64,000 nucleotides of DNA from Spirosoma lacussanchae (lineage in GTDB: Bacteria; Bacteroidota; Bacteroidia; Cytophagales; Spirosomataceae). The notes beneath the pieces were generated by a model that saw nothing but the letters and a program-made list of their open reading frames with translations, did no database searches and had not been told where the DNA came from. The position numbers and the translations under genes were made by a program. This document shows, piece after piece, positions 10,756 through 19,826 of this stretch. The stretch spans positions 2,157,639 to 2,221,638 of the forward strand of contig NZ_SWJG01000001.1 of the NCBI RefSeq assembly GCF_005870035.1, read 5' to 3'. Positions within the stretch are counted from its first letter, which is position 1. Every line of letters begins with the position of its first letter.

Positions 10756-11613
10756 ATGAAAAACTGCATTGCTGTTAGTCTGCTGGCTCTTTCGCTGGTT
10801 ACCTGCTCGCCCAAAACCTATACGCGCATTCCTGCCGGTGGGGCCTATCAATTTTTTAAGTACACACCCGGTCAGCCCGCCCGTATTTCAGCCCACCGGG
10901 GTGGGGGCGATCTGAAAGGGTATCCCGAAAACTGCATCGAATCATTTGCGTACCTGGCTAAACAAACGCCCGTCATTATCGAGTGCGACATCGACCTGAC
11001 CAAAGACAGCGTACTGGTGATGATGCACGACGCTACCCTCGACCGCACTACAACCGGAACCGGCAAGCTGATCGAGAAAACCTACGCTGAGCTGAGCCCG
11101 TACCGGCTGGAAGATAACCAGGGCAACCCGACGCCCTACAAAATTCCAACCCTGGAGGAGGTTCTCCGCTGGGGAAAGAACAAAGTGGCCTTTACCCTCG
11201 ACGTGAAGCGAAACGTATCGTTTGAGAAAATAGTCGACATGATCCATCGCACCGGCGCGGGCGACTATGCCGCTGTGATCACCTATAACGCGCAGGATGC
11301 CGGTAAACTGCACAAGCTCGATCCGGCGCTGATGATCTCTGTCACGATCCGCAACCGCGCCGAATACGACCGACTGCGCGAACTGGGCGTTCCGGACAAC
11401 CGCATGATTGCTTTCGTGGGCGTCAAAGAACCGGATAAGGCGTTGTACGATTTTCTGCATCAGAAAGGGATTGCCTGCATCCTCGGCACCCTTGGTAACC
11501 TCGACCGGCAGGCCGCTGCCAAAGGCGACCAGCTTTATAAGAAATTTGCCGACAACGGGGCCGACGTAATGAGTACTGATCGGCCCCTGGAAATGGCAAA
11601 GGTGCTGTATTAA
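10756..11613 (+). CDS. glycerophosphodiester phosphodiesterase family lipoprotein
   Basis: A 285-residue GDPD-type TIM-barrel hydrolase that would cleave glycerophosphodiesters to glycerol-3-phosphate and an alcohol in the periplasm or at the membrane. The N-terminus is a lipoprotein signal ending LSLVTC (Cys17). The family active-site pattern is visible: HR at 47-48 (ISAHRGGGDLKGYPENCIESF), the metal ligands ECD at 76-78 and the second histidine His91 in MMHDATLDRTTTG. Late in the protein DVMSTDRPLEM matches the usual C-terminal TDxP motif. It is monocistronic, followed by a strong hairpin. Family call secure; whether phospholipid or teichoic-type substrates are used is unknown. Confidence 0.92.
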   Translation: MKNCIAVSLLALSLVTCSPKTYTRIPAGGAYQFFKYTPGQPARISAHRGGGDLKGYPENCIESFAYLAKQTPVIIECDIDLTKDSVLVMMHDATLDRTTTGTGKLIEKTYAELSPYRLEDNQGNPTPYKIPTLEEVLRWGKNKVAFTLDVKRNVSFEKIVDMIHRTGAGDYAAVITYNAQDAGKLHKLDPALMISVTIRNRAEYDRLRELGVPDNRMIAFVGVKEPDKALYDFLHQKGIACILGTLGNLDRQAAAKGDQLYKKFADNGADVMSTDRPLEMAKVLY

Positions 11614-11614
11614 G

Positions 11615-11659
11615 TCAATAATCCCGGCTTGCTGCGTTAGTTCAGGCCGGGATTATTGA
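11615..11659 (+). terminator. rho-independent terminator of the GDPD gene
   Basis: TCAATAATCCCGGC (11615-11628) pairs perfectly with GCCGGGATTATTGA (11646-11659), overlapping the end of the gene's stop region; the following bases are T/A rich. Confidence 0.75.
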
Positions 11660-11692
11660 TAGTTCTGATTATAAGTTGCTTTTAAGTAAATT

Positions 11693-11724
11693 AAGGCTTT
11701 CCTGAGCTAACTCAGGAAGGCCTT
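11693..11724 (-). terminator. terminator of the minus-strand aldolase/GNAT-nitrilase operon
   Basis: AAGGCTTTCCTGA (11693-11705) pairs with TCAGGAAGGCCTT (11712-11724) with one mismatch, immediately beyond the stop of the minus-strand gene that ends at 11732; on that strand it is followed by AATTTACTT. Confidence 0.65.
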
Positions 11725-11731
11725 CTATTCA

Positions 11732-13330
11732 TTAACTGGCTACCACAATGACCGGCGCCACGGCTTCGGGGTCGTTGTCGGGCGAAGCTTTTTTCTGCTT
11801 TAATGCCTTCTTGGCGGCTTTCTTCAGCGTGACATCGTAGAGGTCGGTCCGCCGGTCTTTCAGCACCTGTACTGAGCCGTGTTCATGCAGCTCTTTCAGC
11901 AGGCTCAAATCAACGTCGGCTATTAAAACCATTTCCGTATTCGGGGTCGCTTCTGCCTTCACCGCATTGGTTGGAAACTGAAAGTCAGATGGGGTAAATA
12001 CCGCCGACTGCGCAAAATTGATGTCCATGTTGTGCACTTTCGGCAAATTGCCGACGCAACCCGAAATCGCCACGTAACATTCGTTTTCAATTGCCCGGGC
12101 CTGGGCGCAGTGCCGTACCCGCGAGTATCCGTTCTGGGTATCGGTCAGGAACGGAACGAACAGAATCTGCATGCCCTGCTGAGCCAGAATCCGGCCCAGT
12201 TCGGGAAACTCAACATCGTAGCAGATCAGCATTCCGATCTTACCACAGTCGGTATCGAAGGCCCGAATCTCGTAGCCACCCACCATGCCGTAGTGACGCA
12301 CCTCGTTGGGGGTGATATGAATCTTCCGGTACTCTTCGTAGGAACCATCGCGCCGGCAGAGGTAAGCTACGTTGTACAGCTTGCCATCACTGTCGACGAG
12401 GGGCATACTACCGCCAACGATGTTCACATTATACGAGATGGCCAGTTCGCAGAGTTTGTCGCGCACCTCTTCGGTAAAGTCGGCCAGTTTTCGAATGGCT
12501 ACCGGCTCGGGCAGGTCGTTGAAGTCGGCCATGAGCGGGGTGTTGAAAAACTCCGGCAGCACCATAAAGTCGGCCCGGTAATCACTAACCGCGTTGGCAA
12601 AAAACTCAACCTGATCCAGAAACGCGTTCAGGTTTTTGAACAGGCGCATCTGCCACTGGATAACGCCCAGCCGGATAATGGAGTCGGTATGGGGGCGTTT
12701 GTCTTTCTCGACAACGTAATAAATATTGATCCACTCCAGCAGGGTGGCGTATTCCTTCGATTCTGTATCGCCGGGCAAGTAGCCGCGCAGGACCTTCCGG
12801 ACGTGGAAATCGTTCGAGATCTGGAACGTCAGCGTGGGGTCGTAAATCTCTTTCTGCTTTACCTTGGCGATGTATTCGCGCGGGCTCAGTTCGTCAGCGT
12901 ATTTATTATAATTCGGGATACGTCCACCCGCCAGAATCCCTTTCAGGTTGAGGGTTTCGCAGAGCTCCTTCCGGGCGTCGTAGAGCCGTCGGCCCAGGCG
13001 CAGGTCGCGGTAGTCAGGATGAACGAACACCTCGATGCCATACATGTAGTCGCCCTCGTCGCTGTGCGTTTTGAAGGTATAGCCACCGGTAATTTCGTGG
13101 TAGGTGTGGTTGTCACCAAACTGGTCGTACTTCACCCGAATGGCGAGCGCACAAGCCACCACTTTGCCGTCGACTTCGACGCAGAACTGGCCTTCGGGGA
13201 AAATTGTGAGCAGCTTGTTGATCTTACTTTTTTGCCAGTAATCTCCGCCAATGCCGCTGTATACCTCAATCATGGCCTCCTTGAGGTCGTCGTAATCGTC
13301 TTTCTGTAGTGTTCTGGTCTGAATATGCAT
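11732..13330 (-). CDS. bifunctional GNAT acetyltransferase / carbon-nitrogen hydrolase
   Basis: A 532-residue two-domain cytosolic enzyme. Residues 1-150 are a GNAT fold (GIEVFVHPDYRDLRLGRRLYDARKEL holds the acetyl-CoA R/Q-xx-G-x-G/R region). Residues about 218-510 are a nitrilase-superfamily amidohydrolase with the Glu-Lys-Cys triad: Glu260 (VLPEFFN), Lys336 (YRKIHITPNE) and Cys370 (LICYDVEFPE). This fusion occurs in several Bacteroidota. The ATG overlaps the TGA of the upstream threonine aldolase gene by one base, so the two are translationally coupled. Substrates of both domains are unknown. The tail is lysine-rich and then acidic. Confidence 0.92.
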   Translation of the reverse strand: MHIQTRTLQKDDYDDLKEAMIEVYSGIGGDYWQKSKINKLLTIFPEGQFCVEVDGKVVACALAIRVKYDQFGDNHTYHEITGGYTFKTHSDEGDYMYGIEVFVHPDYRDLRLGRRLYDARKELCETLNLKGILAGGRIPNYNKYADELSPREYIAKVKQKEIYDPTLTFQISNDFHVRKVLRGYLPGDTESKEYATLLEWINIYYVVEKDKRPHTDSIIRLGVIQWQMRLFKNLNAFLDQVEFFANAVSDYRADFMVLPEFFNTPLMADFNDLPEPVAIRKLADFTEEVRDKLCELAISYNVNIVGGSMPLVDSDGKLYNVAYLCRRDGSYEEYRKIHITPNEVRHYGMVGGYEIRAFDTDCGKIGMLICYDVEFPELGRILAQQGMQILFVPFLTDTQNGYSRVRHCAQARAIENECYVAISGCVGNLPKVHNMDINFAQSAVFTPSDFQFPTNAVKAEATPNTEMVLIADVDLSLLKELHEHGSVQVLKDRRTDLYDVTLKKAAKKALKQKKASPDNDPEAVAPVIVVAS

Positions 13331-14367
13331 CAGTACGTAGTCTCTAAAGTCAATTGCTGGAGTGCCCCGGCCATCTGGTCGATGTGCTCGTCGGTCAGGT
13401 GCAGATGGGTAACAAATCGAACCAGGTGCTTGCCGAAGGTAATACCCCGGATACCGATTTGCTCTAGTTTCTGAACGTAATCAGCCGCTAAAAGGGTTTC
13501 TGACAGCTTGAAAATGACAATATTCGTATCGATTGGATAAATTTCCTCTACCTCGGGGCGGCTGCTGAACAGCGTTCCGATCCGGCGGGCGCGGGCGTGG
13601 TCCTGCCGAAGCCGTTCAACGTGGTGGTCGAGGGCGTAAATACCCGCAGCCGCCAGAAAGCCAGCCTGGCGCCATCCCCCGCCCATGAGTTTCCGATACC
13701 GGCGGGCCTGTCCGATGAAGGAGGCCTTCCCCAGCAGCAGCGAACCGACCGGACAGCCCAGGCCTTTCGAGAGGCAGATACTGATCGAGTCGAACAGCTG
13801 GCCATAGGCCTGGGTGGGATCGCCGGTTTCGACAAGCGCGTTGAAAAGCCGGGCCCCGTCGAGGTGCAGCAGCAGGCCGTGTTCGTCGCAGACCCTGCGG
13901 ATAGCCGCTATTTCGGGAATGGTGTAGTAACAGCCCCCGCCCTTGTTGACGGTGTTTTCCAGCACCACCAGCCGCGACAGGGGTTTGTGTGGATCGGCGG
14001 GGCTATAAATGTACTCGCGAATCAGATCGGGGGTCAGCTTCCCCCGTATTCCCTGGGGCAGGCTAACCGAAGCCAGGGCGTTGGCCATGATACCCCCGCC
14101 TTCGTACAGATATACGTGCGAGAGCTGATCGCAGATCACATCGTCGCCGGGGCGGCAGTGGGTCCGGATCGCCAGCTGATTGGTCATGGTGCCGCTGGCG
14201 CAGAAAAGAGCCGCTTCCATGCCGAACATATGAGCGGCTTTAGCTTCCAGAGCATTTACCGTGGGGTCGTCGCCCAGCACATCATCGCCGAGCGGGGCGT
14301 TAAACATAGCCTCGCGCATGGCGGGCGTGGGTTGAGTAATGGTATCGCTACGAAGGTCAATCAGCAT
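13330..14367 (-). CDS. ltaE: low-specificity L-threonine aldolase (PLP-dependent)
   Basis: A 345-residue fold-type I PLP enzyme of the beta-eliminating lyase/threonine aldolase family, expected to cleave L-threonine or allo-threonine to glycine and acetaldehyde. Diagnostic features are the N-terminal IDLRSDTITQPTPAMREAM, GDDVLGDDPTVNALE, HLDGARLFNA, and the PLP lysine Lys201 in SICLSKGLGCPVGS. Length is typical. Its start overlaps the end of the upstream membrane-protein gene by 11 bases and its stop overlaps the downstream GNAT/nitrilase start, so three genes share one transcript. Specific substrate preference is not readable; the family member is clear. Confidence 0.93.
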   Translation of the reverse strand: MLIDLRSDTITQPTPAMREAMFNAPLGDDVLGDDPTVNALEAKAAHMFGMEAALFCASGTMTNQLAIRTHCRPGDDVICDQLSHVYLYEGGGIMANALASVSLPQGIRGKLTPDLIREYIYSPADPHKPLSRLVVLENTVNKGGGCYYTIPEIAAIRRVCDEHGLLLHLDGARLFNALVETGDPTQAYGQLFDSISICLSKGLGCPVGSLLLGKASFIGQARRYRKLMGGGWRQAGFLAAAGIYALDHHVERLRQDHARARRIGTLFSSRPEVEEIYPIDTNIVIFKLSETLLAADYVQKLEQIGIRGITFGKHLVRFVTHLHLTDEHIDQMAGALQQLTLETTY

Positions 14368-16258
14368 AATCAGGTTGTCCGTTACCCGACAAATTTAAGG
14401 GATATTGGTGGACATGAACGGTTGGATAAAACAAGCTGGTGTCGGCCAGCAGCCGGATGGAGACCAAACCGGGCAGATGCTGATCCCGTCGTTGCAGAAA
14501 ATGGCTCATGTTGGCCAGGTTGCGGGGATGAGGCCCAACCAGTAGGCCGCCTTTCAGCAGGGGAATGGCCGTCCGGAAGGTATCGCGCTGGCCAGACTGG
14601 TACGTCAGCTCGACATGAAGCGACGGGGGTTGAAAAAGCAGCCGCTGGAGCGCCCCCATGGGCCGATACCGGCAATCGATCTGCCAGCGTTGCCAGCAAC
14701 CGTCGGCCGGCCGTACCGGAACAGAATGACCTATTTGGGCAACCTGAGTACGGACCAAGGGCTTATGGTCAGTTTGAGGGATTGCTTTCTTCCCCAGCAG
14801 CAGCCAGTCGCCCTGCTGATCAACAACGGCATAGTGTGTACGAAGGGCCAGCTTGGTGGCGGGTTCATCGTTAAATGGATCGCGGCCATCGATGGCATCC
14901 CAGGCGATCACCACATAGTCGGCCGCGCGGGCTGAGCCGTAGTAGGTCGCGTTGAGCGAGTCCAGATAAGCATCGGTAACCTGGTAGGTTTGCATAATGG
15001 GCCGGGGCGTATACCGCAGTTTATGGTGGTAAAGCAGAGCCACATCGGCGGGCATAATGTCTACCCGCTTCTGGCTCAGCCTGTTTAGCCAGGATACGGG
15101 CAAGCCCGTCCGGTTGGTTACCAGCGAGGGCCTGACCGGATGCCACACATCCTGCCCGTAGCTAACGGCCTGGCTGACCCAGCGGTACGGAAAACTACTA
15201 TCCCAGTTATAAGTAACAAGCTTCGGCGCTGCGATGGCCAGCAGTATCATGGGCAGCACCGCCCACCGGCGAACAGACGAGTGAGCCGAAAACAACGCCA
15301 AAATCGTGAACGGCAGCAGCCCGTACTTATAAAAGAAACCAATGTGCCCAGCGTCGGCCCGGACAAAGGATTCCTTAAAAAGAACGAAGAGCTGTAAGGC
15401 TACCAGCCCGAACAGGACGCCTTCCCGACGGAGAAGCCCGGGAAGCAGCCCCGTTTTCAGGAGTCGGTACAGCGGCCAGCTGAGCGCGCCGATGGTCATG
15501 CCCAGAATCAAGAGGCTTACCAGAACCGCCCGTTTGTTCTGAACCAGGTACATGACGTCGTTATACGAATCGATTAGGTGCCATTGCGCAACCAGGTACG
15601 GACCCAGCTGAACAGGTAGTAGTACCACGCTCAGAGCCAGCAGAGTTGCCACACTGCCCAGACTGATCAGGAGATGTCGGGATGGCATCTCACCCGTTAG
15701 CCGCTGGATCAGGGCGTAGATAACCAGGCTGCCCAGACTGACAAGGCCCACATTCGCTTTCATGTAGAAGGTAAGGATGGCGATGACCGACGCGCCCACC
15801 AGTGTCCAGGCCTGGCGTGTACGCTGATAATGACCCAGGTAGGCCAGCACGAAGAAGTAGAAGACAAAGGGAGTCTCAGTCCCCGCGGCCAGCGTATGCA
15901 GGGTGACCAGCCCGGCTACGATCCCGTACCGCAGCCAGGAGAATTGAGGGCCAAGTACAAACCATATGATTATGTATACATGAACAACGTAGACCAGGTC
16001 AAGGAGAACAATTTCCCAGGTCTCTACCGCTATAGGAAGCCGGGTCGTGTACCACCCCAGGGGGCCGTAGGTGAATATGAAGTCGGTACCGTAATCCAGC
16101 CCGGCCGCCCGGGCCAGATGCAGGGCAATGGCCCAGGATCCGTCAAGACCATCGAGTGGGGTATTATAAACGACCCATCGGTTAAAAATAAGGAGGGTGA
16201 ATACAAGGCTTACCAGCAGCCTGCATAGCCGCTGACCTGACGCGTGTGTGCCAGTCAT
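14357..16258 (-). CDS. polytopic membrane protein, GT-C-like
   Basis: A 633-residue integral membrane protein with about ten to eleven hydrophobic segments between residues 10 and 350, then a soluble C-terminal region of about 250 residues. The first extracytoplasmic loop carries an acidic pair region (NTPLDGLDGSWAIALHLARAAGLDYGTDFIFTYGPLG), in the position where GT-C glycosyltransferases keep catalytic aspartates. I recognise no named family. It differs in sequence from the other such protein at 1730-3568. Its stop overlaps the start of the threonine aldolase gene, and the exported protein gene lies 55 bp upstream on the same strand. Role in glycan assembly is inference. Confidence 0.75.
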   Translation of the reverse strand: MTGTHASGQRLCRLLVSLVFTLLIFNRWVVYNTPLDGLDGSWAIALHLARAAGLDYGTDFIFTYGPLGWYTTRLPIAVETWEIVLLDLVYVVHVYIIIWFVLGPQFSWLRYGIVAGLVTLHTLAAGTETPFVFYFFVLAYLGHYQRTRQAWTLVGASVIAILTFYMKANVGLVSLGSLVIYALIQRLTGEMPSRHLLISLGSVATLLALSVVLLPVQLGPYLVAQWHLIDSYNDVMYLVQNKRAVLVSLLILGMTIGALSWPLYRLLKTGLLPGLLRREGVLFGLVALQLFVLFKESFVRADAGHIGFFYKYGLLPFTILALFSAHSSVRRWAVLPMILLAIAAPKLVTYNWDSSFPYRWVSQAVSYGQDVWHPVRPSLVTNRTGLPVSWLNRLSQKRVDIMPADVALLYHHKLRYTPRPIMQTYQVTDAYLDSLNATYYGSARAADYVVIAWDAIDGRDPFNDEPATKLALRTHYAVVDQQGDWLLLGKKAIPQTDHKPLVRTQVAQIGHSVPVRPADGCWQRWQIDCRYRPMGALQRLLFQPPSLHVELTYQSGQRDTFRTAIPLLKGGLLVGPHPRNLANMSHFLQRRDQHLPGLVSIRLLADTSLFYPTVHVHQYPLNLSGNGQPDYAD

Positions 16259-16313
16259 GTTGGAATCTTTATGGTGTGGATGAAAAAACTATGCCCTGAA
16301 ACAGCACAGGTAC

Positions 16314-17951
16314 CTATTGCCCCGGATCGTGCGTGCCGAAGTAGCGGAGCGTCAGCACTTCGCCGGGTGCAACAAAAGCCGGACTGACGTTGTGCGCAAT
16401 CTCGAACTGTTGCACTACATCGTTCCAGGCAGGATGACCGGCCATGGTTAGTTTGTAGGTGTGCATTTGCCCGTCATTTTGAACAACCAGGGGGACGTAC
16501 TGATCGTCAGGGCTCCGAATACCCCTTGGAAACCGGGTTCGGTTCTGGTCCGGATACTGGCTATTGAAGCCGTTGGGCTCCTGCCCGTTCAGCAGCCAGG
16601 CTAACCGTAGAGGAACCTGCGCCGGAGCACCGGGCGGGCCGGTATACGCCATGCGGATGTACAGGGTTCCGGATTGACTGGCGGGCCAGCTGCCCGTCGT
16701 CGAGATGAGTTTAGTGCCCCGGGCGTTGGTGACGCCGTTTTCGGTTTTGCCAGTGAATATAACCCGCCAGTCATCGGAGGAGAACGGTTCCTGTTGATCA
16801 TAGCCGCCATCCTGGATGAACCAGCCGTTACGGCCACCGGCTTTGTTGAACGTGAAATCGGGTACTGTCTGGCGGGGCTGCGCGTACACGTACAGGCGTA
16901 TATCCTGTTCACTGCCAAGTATATACGTATATTCTTTGTACCAGATATTGTCGCTGTCTAAATGAACCATGGGCCGGTTGCCGACGTAGGTCAGCGTCAG
17001 GCTTCCTTCGCTGTTGTCGGGTGAGGGGGTCAGGGCAGCTACGTTGTAGTTGGCCCGAAAGAAACCGGGACTGTATAACCCAATCAGCCGGTCTGGCGCA
17101 ATCTCGACGCCTTCCCAGGGTTCGGTAAGGTAGAAAGGCGTACTCTGCTGGGTAGCCATGCTGCCGATACTCCGTTCAATGCCGTCGCTTACGGTAGTCA
17201 GGTCGTGCTGGTAGGGGCGTGAGCCGGTGTAGAAATGAACCTTGCGGTGCCCACTGATCATCATCATGGGCCATTCCTGCTCTTCGACGTTATAGAACGT
17301 TTTGTCGGGTCGCTGGTGGGTCAGTCTGACCTTGACGTGCACTTTGTTACTGTCGACGCCAACCCACTGTTCATAGAAAAAAGGCAGTCGGCGGGCATCC
17401 TGATGAGCCCATGACAAACACTGGGCTTTCGTATAGATCCAGCCGTTCACGATGCCGTGAACCAGTATGGGAGACGGGTTAAACCCATCGTCGCCAGCCT
17501 GTAACGGATTATACCCGATATTTTTCCAGCGGGGTGAGTCGTCGGCGTAGCTTCGGGGACCGCCGTAAGAAGCCATGCCCGACTCGCGGCCCATATCGTA
17601 GAAGTTGATAAGGGCCTGGTTGCTGACTTTGTCGTAAATCTGAATGCTCCCTCCGTAATCCCGTCGAACCTCGACCCGCAGTATCGACGATTCGGCCGCC
17701 GACACCGGTCCAATGGGTCGCCCGTTGATGGAGTTTGGGTTGGTTGCCATCCAGGCGCTCGACTCGGTCGGCGTTTCGTACGTAAAAGGGCGGGTAGGGG
17801 GCGGGAGGGGAGGCAGCGCAACCGTTTTGGGAATGTCGGGTGGTTCGGCTGTCTGGTCGACGGCGGTGACTCCGTTTTGACAGCGGGTCAGCAGGCCGAA
17901 CACCGTCAACAGCAATCCTGCACGGAGCGAAGCCGGAAGGGTATGGGTCAT
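16314..17951 (-). CDS. exported protein of unknown function
   Basis: A 545-residue protein with an N-terminal hydrophobic segment (GLLLTVFGLLTRCQNG). It looks like a lipoprotein signal, but arginine sits just before the cysteine where the lipobox wants a small residue, so lipidation is uncertain. The rest is rich in aromatic and beta-strand-like sequence (RVEVRRDYGGSIQIYDK, YGGPRSYADDSPRWKNIGYNPLQAG, KVHFYTGSRPYQHD) and resembles a secreted carbohydrate-associated beta-sandwich protein, but no catalytic motif is recognisable. It is the first gene of a minus-strand run continuing into the GT-C-like protein 55 bp downstream. A -7 box with a 16-bp palindrome lies just upstream. Confidence 0.75.
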   Translation of the reverse strand: MTHTLPASLRAGLLLTVFGLLTRCQNGVTAVDQTAEPPDIPKTVALPPLPPPTRPFTYETPTESSAWMATNPNSINGRPIGPVSAAESSILRVEVRRDYGGSIQIYDKVSNQALINFYDMGRESGMASYGGPRSYADDSPRWKNIGYNPLQAGDDGFNPSPILVHGIVNGWIYTKAQCLSWAHQDARRLPFFYEQWVGVDSNKVHVKVRLTHQRPDKTFYNVEEQEWPMMMISGHRKVHFYTGSRPYQHDLTTVSDGIERSIGSMATQQSTPFYLTEPWEGVEIAPDRLIGLYSPGFFRANYNVAALTPSPDNSEGSLTLTYVGNRPMVHLDSDNIWYKEYTYILGSEQDIRLYVYAQPRQTVPDFTFNKAGGRNGWFIQDGGYDQQEPFSSDDWRVIFTGKTENGVTNARGTKLISTTGSWPASQSGTLYIRMAYTGPPGAPAQVPLRLAWLLNGQEPNGFNSQYPDQNRTRFPRGIRSPDDQYVPLVVQNDGQMHTYKLTMAGHPAWNDVVQQFEIAHNVSPAFVAPGEVLTLRYFGTHDPGQ

Positions 17952-17970
17952 GATAAGATGGTATGGATGT

Positions 17971-17998
17971 TAGTTCTATAGAACTACTTACAAAACTA
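17971..17998 (-). promoter_or_regulatory. -7 box with adjacent 16-bp palindrome
   Basis: On the minus strand TAGTTTTG (17991-17998) matches TAnnTTTG exactly. Just downstream, where transcription should begin, lies the perfect palindrome TAGTTCTATAGAACTA (17971-17986). This looks like a promoter with a repressor operator for the exported-protein operon. No clear -33 element is visible. Confidence 0.5.
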
Positions 17999-18102
17999 GT
18001 CTTTTTCGGTTATGGACAGGTGATGCCGGTAACTAATTGACAAACTGGCCCGGATTCGTGCCACCGCGGGTGGAGGGCGCATATTGAGATTCCCTGACAG
18101 TC

Positions 18103-18132
18103 TTGTATTTATACTGCTTGCATGTATTTTTG
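18103..18132 (+). promoter_or_regulatory. Bacteroidota sigma-A promoter of the OmpA-type gene
   Basis: TTG (18103-18105), a 19-base spacer, then TATTTTTG (18125-18132) match both elements of the Bacteroidota housekeeping consensus. The leader to the ATG at 18208 would be about 70 bases. Its position also argues against any start codon upstream of 18208. Confidence 0.7.
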
Positions 18133-18207
18133 AGCAACCTTTTCCCGGATCGTCGTCTAATAGCCGCACTCGAAACCGAGAGGTACTTTAATAACCCCAC
18201 TATCACT

Positions 18208-19188
18208 ATGTTCACCAATAAAACTCCCTGGATTATCCTGCTGGTGCTGTGGATGATCGGTTCAACCTGGTGGCATGTCTGCAAAATCAAGCAGTTGTGC
18301 GTTGATGATTTGCCATCGTCCACCACCTTGCCGACCGTTGCCATGCCATCGCTAATCATTGCCGACGGTGACCGGTTCAGGCTCGATATGGCTGGCAACT
18401 TCAGCTTCGCCAAGTCGGGAGCCAATGCCAACATGAGTGCGCTGGGCGGATCGCTCGACTCATTAACGGCTTATCTTAAAACTACCGGCCGAACCATGGA
18501 GATCAGAGGATATTACGCATCGACGGAAGCCAATACCAGTTCGTTCCCTAATCTGGGCCTTGCCCGCGCCGAAGGCATCAAACAATACCTGGTGCAGCAG
18601 GGCGTTCCGGCGGCATCACTGACCACGAAAGGCGTGTTGCAGGATGATCTGACGTTCACGGCTGCCGGAGATTCACTGTATGGTGGGCTAAACTTTGTCT
18701 TTGATGGGGCCGATAGCACGTCGCCTGTCGATTCTACCCTGACCGATCTGACCACCGAGACGGCGTTGACCGCTACTGCTCCGGCTACCGAAACCGTGGC
18801 TGCGGGCATCACCGAAGCGGGGCTGGCTGCTAAAGAAAAGTTCACAACGGTTTTTGAGCCCATCGATCTGTATTTCCCGCTGGGCGAAGCTAACTACATC
18901 AAGACCCCCGAAACCGCTAAATTCTTTAAAGAAGCCGTTGCGTACCTGTCAACGCATAAAGAAAAGAAGCTCGTACTTACCGGCTATACCGATAACTCCG
19001 GTCCGGACGACGTAAACCTGCGACTCTCACGTGACCGCGCCAATCAGGTAAAAGCCAGACTACGCCAGTCGGGTATCTCGCCCGATCAGATCGTCACCGA
19101 CGCCAAAGGTGAAGCCAATCCTAAAGCCTCTAACGACACTCGCGAAGGCCGTAAAGCCAATCGCCGGGTTACGGTCGTAGTTAAGTAA
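18208..19188 (+). CDS. OmpA-family protein with two OmpA-like domains
   Basis: A 326-residue envelope protein starting at the ATG at 18208; upstream in-frame codons overlap the promoter. One N-terminal helix (WIILLVLWMIGSTWWHV) anchors or exports it. Residues about 60-175 form a divergent OmpA-like domain (SLDSLTAYLKTTGRTMEIRGYY...LARAEGIKQYLVQQGVPAASL). A Thr/Ala-rich linker leads to a canonical C-terminal OmpA domain (TGYTDNSGPDDVNLRLSRDRANQVKARL...GEANPKASNDTREGRKANRRV), which in this family binds peptidoglycan diaminopimelate through the Asp/Arg pair. Two membrane-anchored HhH genes follow on the same strand, probably as one transcript. Confidence 0.9.
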   Translation: MFTNKTPWIILLVLWMIGSTWWHVCKIKQLCVDDLPSSTTLPTVAMPSLIIADGDRFRLDMAGNFSFAKSGANANMSALGGSLDSLTAYLKTTGRTMEIRGYYASTEANTSSFPNLGLARAEGIKQYLVQQGVPAASLTTKGVLQDDLTFTAAGDSLYGGLNFVFDGADSTSPVDSTLTDLTTETALTATAPATETVAAGITEAGLAAKEKFTTVFEPIDLYFPLGEANYIKTPETAKFFKEAVAYLSTHKEKKLVLTGYTDNSGPDDVNLRLSRDRANQVKARLRQSGISPDQIVTDAKGEANPKASNDTREGRKANRRVTVVVK

Positions 19189-19258
19189 TAAATCCTCTCA
19201 TCAACTCGGGACGATCAGCCGGTCGGCCCGCAGTCGCACTTTTAACCCCAACAGTCGT

Positions 19259-19750
19259 ATGTTTGACATGAACCCCCTCAACCTGCCCGAGGCCCAGATG
19301 CAGCAATGGATAATGCTGTTCGTGGCCGGTATGCTGGGTTTTATCATTGGTTATGTATCTCGGAAGAGTACGGTCCGTCAGCTCGAAAGCGAGCTGGCCA
19401 CAACAGAACGGGCCGTTGATGACTGTCAGCGCATGCCAACGGCATCGGCCAGCAGCAGCACCGAGGAAGCCATCGTGCTGAATCGGATTGCGGCCCGCGC
19501 GGGTGAGCTGAATTTCAACCGGATTGGCCTGGCTTCCCTGGCCGATGCCGACGATCTGAAAATCATTGTTGGTATTGGGCCTTTTCTGGAGAAAAAGCTG
19601 CACGCTGTGGGTATCTACACGTTCCGGCAGATTGCCAATTTCAACAGAGAAGATATCGATCAGGTAAACGATGTGATCGAGTTCTTTCCCGGTCGTATCG
19701 AGCGTGACAACTGGGTGGGGCAGGCAACGGACCTGATTAAACGACAGTAG
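19259..19750 (+). CDS. membrane-anchored helix-hairpin-helix protein (copy 1)
   Basis: A 163-residue protein (a second ATG three codons in is equally possible). Residues about 17-35 are a transmembrane helix (IMLFVAGMLGFIIGYVS) followed by a short coiled stretch. The C-terminal about 90 residues (RIAARAGELNF...DDLKIIVGIGPFLEKKLHAVGIYTFRQIANF...DVIEFFPGRIERDNW) form a helix-hairpin-helix region like the COG3743 proteins described as predicted flap-endonuclease-like or L21-associated. GIGPFLEKKL is the DNA-binding hairpin. Catalytic residues are not evident. It lies 70 bp after the OmpA-type gene and just before its paralogue. Confidence 0.8.
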   Translation: MFDMNPLNLPEAQMQQWIMLFVAGMLGFIIGYVSRKSTVRQLESELATTERAVDDCQRMPTASASSSTEEAIVLNRIAARAGELNFNRIGLASLADADDLKIIVGIGPFLEKKLHAVGIYTFRQIANFNREDIDQVNDVIEFFPGRIERDNWVGQATDLIKRQ

Positions 19751-19826
19751 AACGCGATTTGATGCACAGGTAGGCCTTCATGACGCCCTACGTACCGAAT
19801 ACTGAAACCTAAAAACAGACAAAATC

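Noticed and set aside
12032-14874. Two 425-residue plus-strand frames
   Set aside because: They are mirror frames of the GNAT-nitrilase and threonine aldolase genes, whose motifs are unmistakable.
1730-16258. The two GT-C-like membrane proteins as a duplicated pair
   Set aside because: Their sequences show no shared motif beyond general architecture, so I do not claim recent common origin.
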